Assembly (NCBI GenBank): GCA_037074705.1
Contig: CM073593.1
Location: 103,749,738-103,813,737, forward strand
From: Zhengitettix transpicula
Lineage: Eukaryota > Arthropoda > Insecta > Orthoptera > Tetrigidae
Length of the DNA: 64,000 nt
Direction: 5' to 3'
The translations under genes and the position numbers were made by a program. The notes beneath the pieces are model-generated. The model was not told the origin of the DNA. It was given only the letters and a program-made list of their open reading frames with translations, and ran no database searches. Of the stretch, positions 11,870-21,768 are shown in pieces. Position 1 is the first letter of the stretch. Each line of letters opens with the position of its first letter.

Positions 11870-12590
11870 ATCTTCATGTACCACGAAACATCATTGGTCC
11901 AAAAAATCACGTGTCCAACAATATTTTAAATTCTTTGGAACCATAACGTTCCCACTTTGCAGGCAGTGACCCACATCTCGAGTAAAACCAGGTGATTGTC
12001 AGCTTCGTGCTTATGCTCAGACTCCAAGGACTATTCTCCCCGACTAACTGCCGCCGCCGACATGCCCTCAATATTTCTAATGAAGTTAAACTGAGACGAC
12101 CGCCTTGTGTGTGTAGGGGTCAGCGTCACTGTGTCGGCGCCACGAAACATCATTGGTCCAGGCAATAACGTGTCCAACAATATTTTTAAGTTTATTGGAA
12201 CCATAACGTTCCCCACTTTGCATGCACGTATCCTCACCTCAAGCAAAACCAGGTCATTGTCAGCTTCGTGCTTATGCTCAGACTCTCCGACAAACTGGAG
12301 CCGTCGAAAAGCCGTCAACCTTTTCTAATATCTCTAATGAAGTTAAACTGAGCCAACCACCTTGTGTATGTAGGGGTCAGCGTCACAGAGTCTGCGTCAC
12401 GATACATCATTGGTCTAGGCAATCACGTGTCCAACATTTTTTTTAAGTTTATTGGAACCATAACGTTCCCACTTTGCATGCACGGATCCCCACTTCATGC
12501 AAAACCAGGTGATTGTCAGCTTCGTGCTTATTCTCAGACTCCAAGGACTATTCTCTCCGACAAACTTATGGTGCGCTTTTCGTTATCGAT
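11870..12590. repeat. 258-bp tandem repeat (about 2.8 units) with partial tRNA-SINE head
   Basis: The anchor ACATCATTGGTC occurs at about 11888, 12147 and 12404 (steps of ~259 and ~257). Each unit carries CACGTGTCCAACA, GGAACCATAACGTTCCC, CAGCTTCGTGCTTAT and TCTAATGAAGTTAAACTGAG, and the later units also carry TAGGGGTCAGCGTCAC. The last phrase matches the A-box side of the SINE at 61682, so the unit arose next to or within a SINE. A further partial unit lies at 13295. Confidence 0.8.
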
Positions 12591-12613
12591 TTGTACAAAA
12601 TATTTTTTTATAA

Positions 12614-13257
12614 CTGTTAATTACTGCCTGGAAGCATGGGAATGTGGCTTGCCGGGGTCGAGCAGCAGACACAAGACAATGGCGGGGTGGATTGGAAAAT
12701 CCGCAAGTCCCGCAAGCAAGGTCAGGGTCGGCCAAGGAAGGGGTAGATGACCGGAAGGCTATGGCCCTAAAATAGATGGAAGAGGGTCACGTGTGCACAA
12801 GGACCAACCAGGAGAGAGGGTTTTGAGGAGGCAGAGAAAGAAGTCTGCGAACAAGAGAGTGGTAGGGGAGATGAATGTGGACCGTTGGTGAGAGTGGACA
12901 GAGAGATGAATTTGGACCGTCAGTGAGAGTGGTCAGGGAGATTTGATCCTGAAAGATTTTGGTTCTGCACGTGGGTCTCCGGTCATCTTCTGTGAATGCT
13001 GATGAGACAGATAGCCGCCAACGGGAGTCGACCCTGTCCGAGCTGCAGACCTGGTAAGTCGCGTTCCATGCTTCCGGGTATCGCGTCGGTTTGCCACGAG
13101 AAAAACCACGGTTAATCTTGAGAAAGGGAGGGGGTTACATGCATCCCTGGCAGGCTGGAGAGCTTTTCGTTTTGTATAAATTCTGAGAAAATGAATTATT
13201 GTTTTTTTTAATAACTAAATATTGCATTTCCCTTTCCTGCAAGAACAATTTTTGCAG
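12614..13257 (+). mobile_element. Putative solo or truncated LTR
   Basis: The segment begins TGTTAATTACTGCC and ends AACAATTTTTGCA. It contains a TATA-like GTATAAAT (about 13176) near its 3' part and is followed after 2 nt by TGGCGCCCAAC, the first 11 nt of a tRNA-Lys primer-binding site. TG...CA ends, internal promoter-like sequence and a partial PBS fit an LTR whose internal region was lost. No second LTR or polyprotein is visible, so the left boundary is a guess. Confidence 0.45.
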
Positions 13258-13294
13258 GTGGCGCCCAACAAATAGTTAATTTAACCGTAAGCTC

Positions 13295-13435
13295 ACCACA
13301 AACTGGAGCCGTCGAAAATCCCTCAACCTTTGCTAATATCTCTAATGAAGAACCTTGTGGTTTAGGGGTCAGCGTCACTGTGTCGCATCACAGAGGTCCA
13401 AGGTTCGAATTACGGCGAGGGCATGGATGTTGTGT
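13295..13435 (+). mobile_element. tRNA-derived SINE head fused to 258-bp repeat end
   Basis: The end of the 258-bp unit (ACAAACTGGAGCCGTCGAAAA, TCTAATGAAG) runs into AGGGGTCAGCGTCACTGTG and then GGTTCGAATTACGGCGAG, which resembles a Pol III B box and T-arm. It is homologous to the better SINE head at 61682. It is degenerate (ATTACGG instead of ATCCCGG). Confidence 0.5.
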
Positions 13436-15483
13436 TAGTGCGTTTGTATACTCAGAAACCCCCCCACTCGTTAGTTCCTCAACAACATAATACAATACTT
13501 CTGTCGTACTTATTTTTTACGTCACAATCATTCAAGATAAGTTTTGATCCCAGTCGGATCCTTCCAAATAGTTGGTTCTGAAGGGGGGGGGGGAAGGGGG
13601 GCGTGTGGTCTGCATGCCGCAAAAGCCGGAAAGTCTCGGTCATCAATTAGGGCCCCGCATTCGCACCACTCACGTCCTGTTTATCTTGTGCGGAAAAACA
13701 CGGCCCGATAAGCAGCCGCCCGTCACGCTTTTGATTTTCCGCACTTTATCTCGACGGCCGGCCATTGTTCGACCAGGCGAGCCCATTAAACAAGTCCTCT
13801 GTGTGAGTGTGTGTGTGTGTGTACAGACCGTATCGTCCTCAAGCCGTCCGTCGGTCGTTACCGGCGAGTTTCTGGCTTACAGCACTCGATGGCTTTGGCT
13901 GACACTGCGTCGTAATTGTAAACCTGTCATTCGTATTTGCTTCGAGTTCATGTTTGATGGTTATCGAATGAATCGTCCGCGTAACGCGTACAGGACGGGG
14001 TCATGTCCAGCGTGTAGGGGCTATATTGGACTAACTAGGCCCAGCACACTGCGAAACACACCTTGCTTGCTGTTCGTCTTGTTTGATCCCCTTAATTTGA
14101 GACGGATTTCTTTCCAGGGTGGGACCAAGATGACTTCAATTAACTCTTAATTCCGTTATCACGATTGGAAAGATCCAATTAAGTGGCCGCTTCTTGAGAA
14201 TTGTCTCTAATTACTTTTTTTTTTCGGACTGCAGAGGAATTGATCAGTCGCCGATGGTCAACTCGTATCTGAGGATTATTTTTGATCTCAGTTTCGTTGA
14301 TCAAATTTTGCAAGGGTTTGGTGATACGCGATGTTAAATCAGGAGGTACAACAGGCTTTCATGGATTATTTGGAGAGCTCAGTTTATCAGCCAACCATCA
14401 GCGCCTGATTCCTTGAGCCGCGGTCAAGACAGTAAGGATTCCGTATGAATGACTGTCTCCATGAAATGCTCCATTCCTTGTCACTCGTGTTTATTCGATA
14501 AATAAATTATTTTTTGAGACACGTCACCACGTAATTTTTTGGGCTATCCATCAACACGAGTCCGTCCTCTATACAGCTACTAAATTGTTGCGGAATGTGA
14601 CCTGATCTTGATTTTGATCCAAATTATACGTTAGGAGAAACTCGGCCGTCCAGTTTATATGAACTCCATTTGCAAAAAAAAAAATATTCTTGCAATTATT
14701 CCAATCAGGTGGTGGTTACTCTCAATAAATATATTTTTAGAGAGAAAATAATGTGACATTCTGTACCAATCAATTGGGATATCGTCGGACCTGTTTCACA
14801 AAAAAATTGTTAAAACGGAAAAGAAGGTTGAATCCAACAGTTCTTCTTTAACAGACCATGGAATGCTTGGTAAAGCAAACTGATTGATCCATTACGTCAC
14901 TCGGTGGCACCAACGATTTTCCCTGTCAAACGAACTCAAAGGAGATGAAGTAGCAAGTGTCATCGAGGCTGTTCTGTGACCCTTGTTGACACAAACGTTC
15001 AAGGAGGGTCCGGTCCAGCCTGTCTTTATGCACGGGAAGGGGAACATATACAGGGATTTGCACCCTAAGGGAGCAAGTTGAGGGATCAATTGTAATCTTG
15101 GAGAGTCCACGAGCAGTTATGTTCTGGATCTGCTGGACCTGAGAGTAAAGACAGACATCGAATATTCATCACAAGAGACGGGCCACTGCATGGCGGTTAT
15201 ATCAGGTGTAATTTGCATCGCGGAACATTGCGGGATACAGATTTTTCCACTTGATGACCTGAAGTCAAGCCAGGTCCAAAGTACTTGAGGGTCGAACGCC
15301 TGAGACCATTGGTCAGTAAAACATCAACCTTGTTTCCAAATCTGTCTAAGATAATTAATAATACAGAACATTGAACTAGTGAAATAAGTGGTGGTGTTAA
15401 TCTTTCAACGGTCACCGTGTAACAAGATCATTGATCTCTGGACATGTTTCCTTTAATCCTTCGCTCACCGGAATAATTTCTCC
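13436..15483. other. No gene seen; low-copy spacer with one long frame
   Basis: A 192-codon plus-strand frame (13572-14150) starts in a G-run and crosses a GT microsatellite (13804-13821). It has no recognisable domain, so I treat it as chance. Polypurine and T-runs occur near 14210. A ~60-bp segment at 15248-15300 (CACTTGATGACCTGAAG...GTACTTGAGGG) recurs at 16661-16710. Confidence 0.4.
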
Positions 15484-15700
15484 TTGGTGGATTTATCATC
15501 ATGAATAAGAAAGATGGCCAATACAGACAAAAAAAGGGTAAGACAACGTTTCTGGGATCTTTGTTCCTACAGCGACACAACTGCACTCGTCAGTTGACAA
15601 CACTCAAAAGCGACGTTAACGCAACGACAGTGGGAGAGACGCGAAGGGTTATCGTAACAATAAGGGAGCTGCGATAATGGAAAAACAGAAGGTTTAGCGT

Positions 15701-15713
15701 AATAAGGGATCAT
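15701..15713. repeat. 13-bp target-site duplication, left
   Basis: AATAAGGGATCAT here is repeated exactly at 16190-16202 and brackets the LINE fragment. Confidence 0.9.
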
Positions 15714-16189
15714 CTATCTACCTATCTACTTTTTGGCTCTACAGCCCTCGGTGGGCCTTGGCCTCCTCCACAATCATCTTCCAATATCGTCGGTCCTGCG
15801 CTCTTTTCGTCCATCCTCTTATTCCCATCGTTCTCAGATCTGTAACGACATCGTCGATCATCTATGCCTTGGCCTTCCCTTTCCTCTTCAATTGTGAATC
15901 CTTTCTTTCAGGATTCTTTTTGACATTCGTTCTGTTGCCATTCTCTCTACATGGCCCCCATTCAATGAATCCTCCGTGTCTTCACGAATCTAACCTCATC
16001 TTTACCTTCCGTCAATTCTTCCAGCTCCACATTTATCTTGCTCTCGTGTCTTCATCTGTCATTACAGGTCCAAATATCTTCCTTCAGGTCAGTCTTTCAA
16101 AAACTCTGAGGATTTTCACATCAGTATGTTTTAAAGTCCATAAATCACCACCGGTCGCACCAGTGTATTATCTAAATTTTTAATAATAT
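15714..16189 (-). pseudogene. 5'-truncated RTE-like LINE, C-terminal RT/ORF end
   Basis: Read on the minus strand, the fragment gives in order RPVVIYG, a stretch like VFERKILRKIFGPV, then GHVERMATERMSKRILKER. After a frame change it gives IDDVVTDLRTMGIRGW, AQDRRYWKMIVEEAKAHRGL and a stop. This order is that of the thumb and C-terminus of reverse transcriptases of arthropod RTE-type LINEs as I know the family. The stop is followed almost at once by a short tandem-repeat tail (about 15714-15730, TAGATAGGTAGATAG on the minus strand) rather than poly(A), also typical of RTE. At least one frameshift and an internal stop (KA*MIDD, where a tryptophan would be expected) mark it as dead. An exact 13-bp duplication flanks it. 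It encoded the part of the polymerase that copies LINE RNA into DNA, but the endonuclease and catalytic palm are missing. Confidence 0.85.
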
Positions 16190-16202
16190 AATAAGGGATC
16201 AT
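16190..16202. repeat. 13-bp target-site duplication, right
   Basis: Exact repeat of 15701-15713 (AATAAGGGATCAT). Confidence 0.9.
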
Positions 16203-16350
16203 AGCAATTTCTAGTGCAGTTGTGTCTCTCTAGGCTCTTCTTCGTACGTGAGGAAAGGGACAAGGATCCCAGAAACGTTGTTCTGAGGTATTTATATTAT
16301 CACTTATTTATCTGAAATGGCTACCTTTCTTCTTCATTATTTTCAATCAG

Positions 16351-17070
16351 ATTCATCATCGGTTGAGATTGTAGGGTCTTGAGCGCCTCCATTGTCGACG
16401 ATCCAGGACCCACCATTGTCTCTAACGGTGGTATACAGTGCAACTGTTAACACGAACAGAACCAGAACGACGGTTGAGTTCCACCACAAGCTCAAGGACC
16501 TGCATACTCAGGAGGGGAAGGGGGAATAAATACCTGACTGGGCAACTCTGGAGTATCGACTACCTGCATTTCCTCAAGCGAACAGCCCTCGTGGTTAAAG
16601 CGTTACAGCTTCCTAAACTAATTTCGTGTAAATACCGTTTCTCCCGGCCGTTCAGTCGTTATCACTTGATGACCTGAAGTAAAGGCAGGTCACGGTACTT
16701 GAGGGCCCGAATGGCTGCTTTAAACCAGGGCAGACTCGTCCCGAAGCTGCTGGTCATTTACATAACGCTTACCTTAAGACCGTAATTACGGTCGCCATTG
16801 AGCATTGCATAAACAGAGATAATCTGGAAGGAAGAAACTTGCGTCCGTTCACTGCTGACGCTTACTCCAGGCCTTTCCTGCGATTCTCCAACACATTTAC
16901 GTGAATCTTTGGTAGATCTTCGCTCTTTTGTTATTATATCGTACGAGTCTCACAAGTCACGACTAAGATTTTCTTAATTCAAATCCAGTTATAATAGTTT
17001 TTCAATTAAGCAAGAAGTAAATAAATCAGCCAGAGGTCATAGAAAAAAAAATTAATAAGCAATTACGTTT
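16351..17070. other. No gene seen; low-copy spacer
   Basis: It holds the second copy of the ~60-bp segment also at 15248 (here 16661-16710). No other structure is recognised. Confidence 0.4.
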
Positions 17071-17106
17071 ACAACGTTTCGTCCTTCATATAGAACTTAA
17101 TCAGGT
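17071..17106 (-). ncRNA. Hammerhead-like core motif
   Basis: The minus strand reads CTGATTA, A, GTTCT, a 6-nt loop, AGGAC, GAAACGTTG. The stem pairs in 5 positions including one G-U. The second core block is CTGATTA instead of CTGANGA, so it is degenerate at a normally essential G. Confidence 0.35.
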
Positions 17107-17674
17107 GGGCATTTTTTTTTAAAAAAAATCATCTCAATTCGGTTATTACAGTTATTACAATCAGTGAAGCCAAAGCAAATAATTTTATTTAATTCATACA
17201 ATTTATGACAGATTTAAATTTAAGAATTTTGGCAATGTACAGAAATTTATTTATATATTGAGGAAAAAAATGTTGCGTGATTGTTTTTTTAAAATCAAGT
17301 ATTTTATTAAATTATTTCTAACTACGGCCAACTTATTTGATGATTGCTGGTAAATTTTACACAAAGAGTAAAAAAAACATCCCTTTGACAGATTCAAACT
17401 AGAAAAAGTAGCCTCTAAATCGGACCCGAAAAGAAAAGAAAAATTAGTGGTCACATTACACGACATTCAGGAAAAATTATACTGTGACGTCAGGGAAAGT
17501 TGTTCGGGGTGGGGGTGGGGAAGGGGGGGGGGAATATTGAATAGAGTAAATTAGGCAAATTACGGGACAAATTGTTGTTTGTGTTGTGGGCATAAAGTGG
17601 CCAGGGGTACAGTTTGACGTAGGTAGCTGGTTATACGTCACATAAAGGACAATCAGGAACAAAAAAAAATTATA
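17107..17674. other. No gene seen; AT-rich spacer with G-run
   Basis: A G-rich tract lies at 17506-17531. Short minus-strand frames here are low-complexity. Confidence 0.4.
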
Positions 17675-18305
17675 CTATATATTGTGTATAAAGAGTTCTC
17701 GGGTTTCCGGGAAGGGGTAACGTGTGATTTGAGCACAACGTTTCCATGGCTGACAACCGCCATCTTCGTCAGGTGAACTGTTGTCGAGTGCAGCAGCAGC
17801 AGCGGTGACATCTAACTGGAGGTCCAGCCTCCTCTTCTAGTTGTCGGAGTTTCTTCCTCCTGGAATCTGCTCCGCGATGACGAGATATATTATGCCTATA
17901 ACATACTAATATTCTGTCATTACTAAAATTTCATTATTCGGATTAAATCATTCATACATAAGAATTGTACATGCCTTTCCGGCTACCTATTTATTGGATT
18001 CACACTCTCGTTCATTCTCAATTATACCGCTGCTGTTGATGGTGTTTCTTCCGGCCGACGCTCTCCCTTCTTTCTAATTTTTCGGAGGGGAGGTGGTTGA
18101 TAAAATAATAATAATAATATTCGGGAAGTGTGTGTTATACACTCCGTCAAACCAATCAGGAGTTTTCAGGTCTGGTCCGTAAGTAATAGCGATTGGTCCG
18201 TCCATGACGAAGATGGCGGTGTCAACGTTGTGCTAAAATCACACGTTACCCGACCGGAAACCCGAGAACTCTTTATACAGAATATACGTCGGGAAAACTT
18301 ACGCT
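17675..18305. mobile_element. C-family foldback element, ~630 bp
   Basis: The left arm (17675-17778: GTATAAAGAGTTCTCGGG, GGTAACGTGTGATTT, GCACAACGTT, CGCCATCTTCGTCA) is repeated inverted at 18195-18300. A ~400-bp AT-variable centre separates the arms. The left arm contains a well-formed hammerhead-like core on the minus strand. There is no coding capacity. It is a MITE or foldback with long imperfect terminal inverted repeats. Confidence 0.75.
17737..17773 (-). ncRNA. Hammerhead-like core, 5-bp GC-rich stem
   Basis: The minus strand reads CTGACGA, AG, ATGGC, an 8-nt loop, GCCAT, G, GAAACGTTG. ATGGC/GCCAT is a perfect 5-bp stem unlike the stems of the other copies. Confidence 0.45.
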
Positions 18306-18796
18306 CTTTATTTTACTAAATATTGTTTGGAATTTTTTTTATTGGTAGTCCTTGAATGCAAGACAATTACAGTTAGTTTTGTGACCGAAAGAGAGGATAT
18401 TAAAAAATATGAAACCAAATTAATGATCATTAAGCAGCCATTTTTTTTGTAATACCGATCATTCCGTAAATTTTAATGCCGCAAAAATATAAATTATGTA
18501 TTTTTGATAAATTTATAATTTTCTTCAGTAGAAGTTAATTCCAATTATTCAAGTGTTTCTTTTGAATTATTGTAAAAATAAATTACGAGTGACAGTCGTA
18601 ACCCTGAAGTTGGTACAAAAATTTTCGTGATAAATCGTTTTAAAATTGGATTAAAATCAAATAATTATGACTTTATTGGGTTGATTAATTAATTTTGTTA
18701 AGAGAGAGCTTTGATTTCGGATTTTCAAGTTTTCTCTGTCCTAGTCTTAATATTAGAGTACTTAATTTACACATCGTATATTAACATCTATATTTA
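18306..18796. repeat. AT-rich region containing D-family repeat
   Basis: About 18375-18530 (GTTTTGTGACCGAAAGAGAGG, TTAATGATCATTAAG, CGTAAATTTTAATGCCGC) recurs in the same order at 34640-34795. The two copies differ by many substitutions, so the family is dispersed and old. No ends or coding sequence were defined. Confidence 0.65.
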
Positions 18797-19327
18797 ACTT
18801 CTGCGAGGGCTAATCTCTGGCAGGCAGAACCTTCTAGGAGAGACAGGAAAGGGCTACCTTTGGGGATGCCTTTTCCTCTCCGTTTTTGAACTAAGGTTCC
18901 CACAAGCCGAGGCACCTCGACCTGTTCTGAGAGGTGTATGTTCCGGGGCCACAGACCTTGGGCATACGGTAAAAGTTGTCCGCTATTCCCATTGGAATAG
19001 TCGGCCAGCTGTCTTCCTAAACTGGTCAAGGCACGGAGAACGGAATGCTGCGTCCCCACAGCAAACTCCTCTCCCGCTATCGGAAGGGCGTGGGACAAGT
19101 ACCTAATGCCCGACCTACCTGATGCAGGTTTTTCTAGGGTTTTCCCTGCATTACTTTTAGACGAATGCCGGGTACGATCCTTAAACTTTAGCCCGGGGGC
19201 CCTAGTTAACCCTTGGCTACCTTCCTCTACCCTTCCGCATCCCCCCTTTCAAATCCCTTCCTATGCTATTAAAGGGGAGTTGCCCAACGTGGATTACCCT
19301 CATGTAGCCTGTTGCCCTAAAAAAACC
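18797..19327 (+). mobile_element. A-family retroposon, plus, full length
   Basis: It runs from ACTTCTGCGAGGGCTAA to GTAGCCTGTTGCCCTA plus an A-run. All family blocks are present in order, and it belongs to the TGTTGCCC subfamily. Frames at 18781-19098 and 19106-19396 are the family's usual shadow frames. Confidence 0.8.
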
Positions 19328-20490
19328 ATCTATATTTATAGAGCGAAAAAACACAAAGTCTGTCATTTTCTAAAAAAAAATATAAGAAAAATGTAGGTGG
19401 CATAAGGGTAGCTTTTCCTGCCATGTTGCCAAACTTTATTCCTGTGTTATGTACATCCATATATATAATATATAGTGACTGATTGCCACAAGCTTCGGGT
19501 CCTCTTTACAGAAATATTTATAAATCGTGTGGGAAACTTTTTTTTTTAATTGGGAGCCGATTCGACCTTGAAGCTCTTCATTGCGCCGACTATTCGTGCG
19601 ACGTTGTCACATATTTTTGTCCACACAGCTGCAGTTTGTCGTCATTCATTATTTACGATGTCTAATTCTCTGCTCTCATTCGTTGACAGGCAAAACGGCT
19701 CCAAATTTTAAAATAACTACAGTTAAAGGGCAAAAAGACTGGTTCTTGCGAATTGTAGATTACAAACAATGGACATTAAAGGACGATCAGATGGTCGCTG
19801 ATCGGAATCACACCTCCTTTCGGGGGAGATAATTTCAGAAGTTAATTATACACAACATATATTTCCTGGAGCGTGTCCGCGGGAAAATTAATATGAATGG
19901 TAAACACGCGAGGCTCGTAATAAGGCCAATTACCCCCGGGGATTTACAGTGCGTTCTTGTTACTCGGGAGTAGAGAGACGTTTCTTGCCTCCCGCGTTTT
20001 CCAGCGTCGCTCTTTTAATGGCGCAATCTCTCCAGCCGAGTGTGACGTTCCATAATTCATCTGGAAGCGGCGATGGACCATTAGCTGGAGAGGACAGCCA
20101 CTTAGCAGGTCCCTCGCAAGGAAACAAGCAAAACATGGCCGCTATCTATAACCCCCCCCCCCCCGTACCCGCCGGGACAATAGCGCGAAATGAAGGCGGA
20201 ACGATATAAAACAACGCCGAGGAACTTTCTGCAGCATATTCATCACCAAATCAACGTCCGCGGGATAATTTACAGTTGGAATTTTAATAAGAGAACCGCT
20301 CCACGCTTTTTTTATAATAGTGTAAGAAAGAATAATAATGTCAAAGTCTGCATAAAAGAAATATGAACCCAAAAATTCAAACGGTAATAAAATACTTCCC
20401 TTAGTCATTCCAAAAATATAATTGAAAATACGGATTAATTAAAAAAACTCAGAATATATAAATATAGCCAATAGGTCAGAAAAAAAATTA
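19328..20490. other. No gene seen; low-copy spacer
   Basis: The stretch is mostly unrepetitive. A C-run lies at 20152-20164, and sequence near 19860-20240 is GC-balanced and complex. Small frames (19949-20209) have no domain. Confidence 0.4.
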
Positions 20491-20588
20491 TTAACCCTCT
20501 GCACTCCAGGGGCTCCGTAGCGGAGCCCTCGAGTTGTAGAAACATTTTAAATGGCTCCGCTCCGGAGCCCTCGAGTGCATAGGGTTAA
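20491..20588. mobile_element. piggyBac-like MITE, 90 bp between TTAA sites
   Basis: TTAA (20491-20494) is followed by CCCTCTGCACTCCAGGGGC, and the inverse CGGAGCCCTCGAGTGCATAGGG precedes TTAA (20585-20588). TTAA target duplications with terminal CCCT are diagnostic of the piggyBac superfamily. The inverted repeats cover most of the element, so it folds into a long hairpin. It carries no transposase. Confidence 0.85.
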
Positions 20589-20791
20589 GTAACATCTCAC
20601 TTAGTTTATAACTGGCATTGGAAGCCGAAACCACATATTAAAAATTTCTGTCTCGCGAAACATATTTTGGATCCTACTAATTGAAGATCTTGGCAACTTT
20701 ATTAAATTAACACCAAAACTCAGCTTCAATGAAGAAACTTTTATAATGAAAAAATTTAAGTCTGATAGAAAATAAAGAACTAGAAAGATAG
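20589..20791. other. No gene seen; short AT-rich spacer
   Basis: Unremarkable sequence between the MITE and the tandem array. Confidence 0.4.
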
Positions 20792-21768
20792 TTTCAGTTA
20801 ATTTTAATAATAATAAATATTGTTTCTTACAAAAATTGGCGCCCAACGTGGGGTTTATTTTCAGTTAGTTTTAATAATAATAAATATTGTTTATTACACA
20901 AATAGGGCCCAACGTGGGGCTTATTTTCAGTTAGTTTTAATAATAATAAATATTGATTATTAGAAAGTTGGCGCCCAACGTGGGGCTTATTTTCAGTTAA
21001 TTTTAATAATAATAAATATTGTTTCTTACAAAAATTGGCGCCCAACGTGGGGCTTATTTTCAGTTAGTTTAAATAATAATAAATATTGTTTCTTACAAAA
21101 ATTGGCGCCCAACGTTGGGCTTATTTTCAGTTAGTTTTAATAATAATAATAAATATTGTTTATTACACATATTGGCGCCCAACGTGGGGCTTATTTTCAG
21201 TTAGTTTTAATAATAATAAATATTGTTTATTACCTAAATTGGCGCCCAACGTGGGGCTTATTTTCAGTTAATTTTAATAATAATAAATGTTGTTTATTAC
21301 ACAAATTGGCGCTCAACGTGGGGCTTATTTTCAGTTAGTTTTAATAATAATAAATATTGTTTATTACCTAAATTGGCGCCCAACGTGGGGCTTATTTTCA
21401 GTTAATTTTAATAATAATAAATGTTGTTTATTACACAAATTGGCGCTCAACGTGGGGCTTATTTTCAGTTAGTTTTAATAATAATAAATATTGTTTATTA
21501 CCTAAATTGGCGCCCAACGTGGGGCTTATTTTCAGTTAATTTTAATAATAATAAATATTGTTTCTTACAAAAATTAGCGCCCAACGTGGGTCTTATTTTC
21601 AGTTAGTTTTAATAATAATAAATATTGCTTATTACACAAATTGGCGCCCAACGTAAGGCTTATTTTCAGTTAATTTTAATGATAATAAATATTGTTTATT
21701 AGAAAACTGGCGCCCAACGTGGGGCTTATTTTCAGTTAATTTTAATAATAATAAATTTTGTTTATTAT
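20792..21768 (+). repeat. 67-bp tandem array carrying tRNA-Lys primer-binding sites
   Basis: Fourteen units have a step of 66-70 bp. Each carries an 18-nt block starting at 20837, 20903, 20969, 21036, 21103, 21173, 21240, 21307, 21374, 21441, 21508, 21575, 21642 and 21708. Seven are exactly TGGCGCCCAACGTGGGGC, four differ at one base and three at two. This 18-mer is the exact complement of the 3' end of tRNA-Lys(CUU) including CCA, i.e. the primer-binding site used by Lys-primed LTR retroelements. The rest of the unit is AT-rich (TTATTTTCAGTTA, TTTTAATAATAATAAATATT). No LTR, gag or pol is adjacent. Long frames on both strands are products of the repeat. The array could be a satellite born from an LTR-leader fragment. 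Confidence 0.9.
21240..21574. repeat. 134-bp higher-order dimers inside the array
   Basis: Units at 21240, 21374 and 21508 share TTACCTAAATTGGCGCCC. Units at 21307 and 21441 share TTACACAAATTGGCGCTC and an upstream AAATGTTG. The alternation shows recent duplication of two-unit blocks. Confidence 0.8.

Larger units (their letters stand above)
15484..16350. mobile_element. B-family foldback element interrupted by a LINE
   Basis: The left arm (15484-15612) reads AATAAGAAAGATGGCCAA, GACAACGTTTCTGGGATC, GCGACACAACTGCACTCG. The right arm (16215-16350) is its inverse: GTGCAGTTGTGTCTCTC, GGATCCCAGAAACGTTG, GGCTACCTTTCTTCTTCATT. The arms are separated by unique sequence and a later LINE insertion at 15714-16189. 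Without the LINE the element would be about 380 bp. It has no coding capacity. Confidence 0.7.

Noticed and set aside
13572..14150. 192-codon plus frame
   Set aside because: It begins in a G-run, crosses a GT microsatellite, and shows no domain; chance frame most likely.
20827..21606. Repeating frames of 60-72 codons on both strands
   Set aside because: They arise because the 67-bp tandem unit is read through; unit length changes of 66/67/70 bp break them.
20792..21768. A complete LTR retrotransposon around the primer-binding sites
   Set aside because: No long terminal repeats, polypurine tract or gag/pol similarity within several kb on either side.
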